Shown here: in pieces, positions 62,401-64,000 of the stretch
How the letters are laid out: each line of letters opens with the position of its first letter
Numbering within the stretch: position 1 is the first letter of the stretch
From: Actinoplanes auranticolor
GTDB taxonomy: Bacteria > Actinomycetota > Actinomycetes > Mycobacteriales > Micromonosporaceae
Direction: 5' to 3'
Length of the DNA stretch: 64,000 nt
Assembly (NCBI RefSeq): GCF_018332655.1
Contig: NZ_BOQL01000082.1
Span: 1 to 64,000, forward strand
Program-made: the position numbers and the translations under genes
Notes under the pieces: generated by a model
Told to the model about the DNA's origin: nothing
The model's database searches: none
Seen by the model: the letters and a program-made list of their open reading frames with translations, nothing else

Positions 62401-64000
62401 CCCCGGCCGCCGCCACCACCGCCAGCGGCGTGCCCTGGCTGACCTGACGGCCGACCGGGACCGGCAGCTCCGTCACCGTGCCGTCCGCCGGGGCGCGCAC
62501 CACGTGCTCCATCTTCATCGCTTCCAGCCAGATCAGCGCCTGCCCGGCCACGACGGCCTCACCGATCCGGACGTCCGTGCGCACCACCGTGCCGGGCATC
62601 GGCGCCACCAGGGCGCCGGCCGGCAGCTGGGCCGACGGGTCGGTGAAACGCGGCACCCGGCGCAGCTCCAGCGAGCCCTGAGGCCCGTCGACGACCACCC
62701 GATCGGCAAAGCGTCCCACCGTCCACCGGCGGCGGACCCCGTCGAGGTCGAGCACCACCGCGTCAGCCGTCGCGTCCACCAGCACGACGTCGTCCCGGCC
62801 GGGCACCTCCAGGCCGTCGCGGCCGAAGCGGTACCGCACCTCGATCTCGGTGTCGCCGACGGCGTAGCGACGGCTGCGGTAGCCGACCGGGATGTTGCGG
62901 AAGCCGCGGGCCAGCAGCGGCACCAGCGCGGCGTCGGACAGTGCGGCGACCAGGGCGCCGAGGGCCGGGTCCAGCCCGGTGCCGGCGGTCAGCGCGGCCG
63001 GCGGATGGTCGGTGTAGAAGCCGGTCCCGGCGGTGCCGGCCAGGAACTGCGGGTGCAGCAGGCTGGCGACCAGCAGGTCCCGGTTGGTGGCCACCCCGTG
63101 CACGCGGGCGCGGCGCAGGGCGGCGGCGAGCTGCCGGGCCGCGGCCTCACGGGTTGACGCGTACGCGATGACCTTCGCCAGCATCCCGTCGTAGTGGGTG
63201 CCGACCACGCTGCCGTCCACCACTCCGGAGTCGAGGCGGATGCCGTCCAGCCCGGCGCGCTCGAAGCGGGCCGTCACGCCGGGGGCGTCGAAGGTGACCA
63301 CGGTGCCGGTCTCCGGGCGCCAGTCGTCGGCGGGGCTCTCGGCGTACAGGCGGGCCTCGACGGCGTAGCCGGTCATCGCCGGCTCCGCACCGCTGAGCCG
63401 GTGGCCCGCGGCGACGTCGAGTTGCAGGCCGACCAGGTCGGTGCCGGTGACGCACTCGGTCACCGGGTGCTCGACCTGCAGGCGGGTGTTCATCTCCAGG
63501 AACCAGAAGTCGCCGTTGGCGGCGGCGATGAACTCCACCGTCCCCGCGCCGCGGTAGTCGACCGCGGCTGCGGCCTTCCGGCCCGCCGCGAGCAGGCGTT
63601 CGCGCAGGTCACCGCCGATCCGCTCGACCAGCGGCGCGGGCGCCTCCTCGATCACCTTCTGGTGCCGGCGCTGCAGCGAGCACTCCCGTTCGCCCAGCGC
63701 CCAGACGGTGCCGTGGGCGTCGGCCATGATCTGCACCTCGACGTGGTGCCCCTCGTCCAGGTAGCGCTCGCAGAAGACGGTGGGATCGCCGAACGCGGCA
63801 CCGGCCTCCCGCGCCGCGGACGCGACAGCCGCGGGCAGCTCGGCCAGGGTGCGCACGATCCGCATGCCGCGCCCGCCGCCGCCGGCCGACGCCTTGACCA
63901 GGACGGGCAGTTCGGCCTCGGTGACGGCGTCCGGATCGAGCAGGTCGAGCACGCTCAGGCCGGCCGCCGCCATCCGGCGCTTGGACTCGATCTTGGAGCC
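62393..64000 (-). CDS. Acyl-CoA carboxylase alpha subunit (biotin carboxylase/BCCP), partial
   Basis: The visible 535 residues are the C-terminal part; the gene enters from the right edge. The first visible residues (GSKIESKRRMAAAGL) belong to the biotin carboxylase domain. It continues with the ATP-grasp Gly-rich loop (KASAGGGGRGMRIV), catalytic ECSLQRRHQKVIEEAP and FLEMNTRLQVEHPVTE. A linker domain follows, then the biotinyl domain with the biotin-Lys motif EAMKMEH. This is the fused form used by propionyl-, methylcrotonyl- or acetyl-CoA carboxylases. The substrate depends on the beta subunit, which lies outside the window. Confidence 0.95.
   Translation of the reverse strand, partial: GSKIESKRRMAAAGLSVLDLLDPDAVTEAELPVLVKASAGGGGRGMRIVRTLAELPAAVASAAREAGAAFGDPTVFCERYLDEGHHVEVQIMADAHGTVWALGERECSLQRRHQKVIEEAPAPLVERIGGDLRERLLAAGRKAAAAVDYRGAGTVEFIAAANGDFWFLEMNTRLQVEHPVTECVTGTDLVGLQLDVAAGHRLSGAEPAMTGYAVEARLYAESPADDWRPETGTVVTFDAPGVTARFERAGLDGIRLDSGVVDGSVVGTHYDGMLAKVIAYASTREAAARQLAAALRRARVHGVATNRDLLVASLLHPQFLAGTAGTGFYTDHPPAALTAGTGLDPALGALVAALSDAALVPLLARGFRNIPVGYRSRRYAVGDTEIEVRYRFGRDGLEVPGRDDVVLVDATADAVVLDLDGVRRRWTVGRFADRVVVDGPQGSLELRRVPRFTDPSAQLPAGALVAPMPGTVVRTDVRIGEAVVAGQALIWLEAMKMEHVVRAPADGTVTELPVPVGRQVSQGTPLAVVAAAGDG

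Overview
The window reads as chromosomal DNA of a high-GC, mycelial-type actinobacterium. Almost every gene ends its codons in G or C, GTG and TTG starts are frequent, and the gene families are typical of the phylum: SpoIIE-type PP2C phosphatases with HATPase and STAS partners, a furA-katG pair, a two-domain laccase, LAL-type LuxR and MmyB-type XRE regulators, a WXG100/DUF6507 secretion pair, and a CebR/CelR box. The mix suggests Micromonosporaceae (Actinoplanes-like). That placement is inference; no rRNA or tRNA gene is present to confirm it.

Layout. 1-6508: anti-sigma/phosphatase signalling genes (GAF-HATPase, PAS-GAF-SpoIIE, MEDS-HATPase), with an acyl-CoA dehydrogenase placed directly ahead of the SpoIIE gene. 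6833-8064: a gene graveyard with remnants of a diacylglycerol kinase, a PAS sensor and a LacI regulator. 8224-12198: a type VII-type polymorphic toxin locus (DUF6507 partner, 969-residue toxin with a probable restriction-endonuclease-fold tip, candidate immunity gene). 12356-13109: two more broken genes. 13251-18112: a second, Sec-type, alanine-rich coiled-coil toxin with a nuclease-like tip, overlapped by a SMI1/KNR4 immunity gene that was duplicated together with its terminator and then decayed. 18061-29207: redox and regulatory genes (TetR, NmrA-like protein, SDR, LAL regulator, MFS pump, MmyB regulator, two aldo/keto reductases), interrupted by a fused MarR/monooxygenase pseudogene pair. 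29265-36671: a four-gene FtsX/MacB-type ABC exporter operon closed by a strong terminator. 36739-39502: furA-katG with a promoter that predicts a leaderless or nearly leaderless message.

39512-49442 is the most interesting part. It is a secreted redox region: a Tat-exported TIM-barrel-like enzyme, a two-domain laccase, a 1305-residue multidomain protein (ThuA, discoidin, sorbosone-dehydrogenase propeller, PKD, 3-keto-disaccharide hydrolase), a cupredoxin with Ig-like repeats, and a beta-helix-like protein. The last three overlap by ATGA junctions. A copper LPMO under a perfect CebR/CelR operator converges on them. The multidomain protein and the cupredoxin share a roughly 75-residue domain that I do not recognise. 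I propose that these proteins form an extracellular copper-linked carbohydrate oxidation system.

49843-64000: a beta-galactosidase remnant, a STAS/PP2C pair, a small ABC transporter, a LacI regulator, a mercury-type small operon (Cys-pair protein, MerR, MerF-like protein, YnfA) with a 60-bp repeat array over a start region, an ArsR/CDF metal efflux pair, a FAD oxidoreductase, an orphan maltokinase-cap protein, a GDSL-family protein that has lost its nucleophile segment, and a TetR regulator overlapping an acyl-CoA carboxylase biotin-carrier subunit that runs off the right edge.
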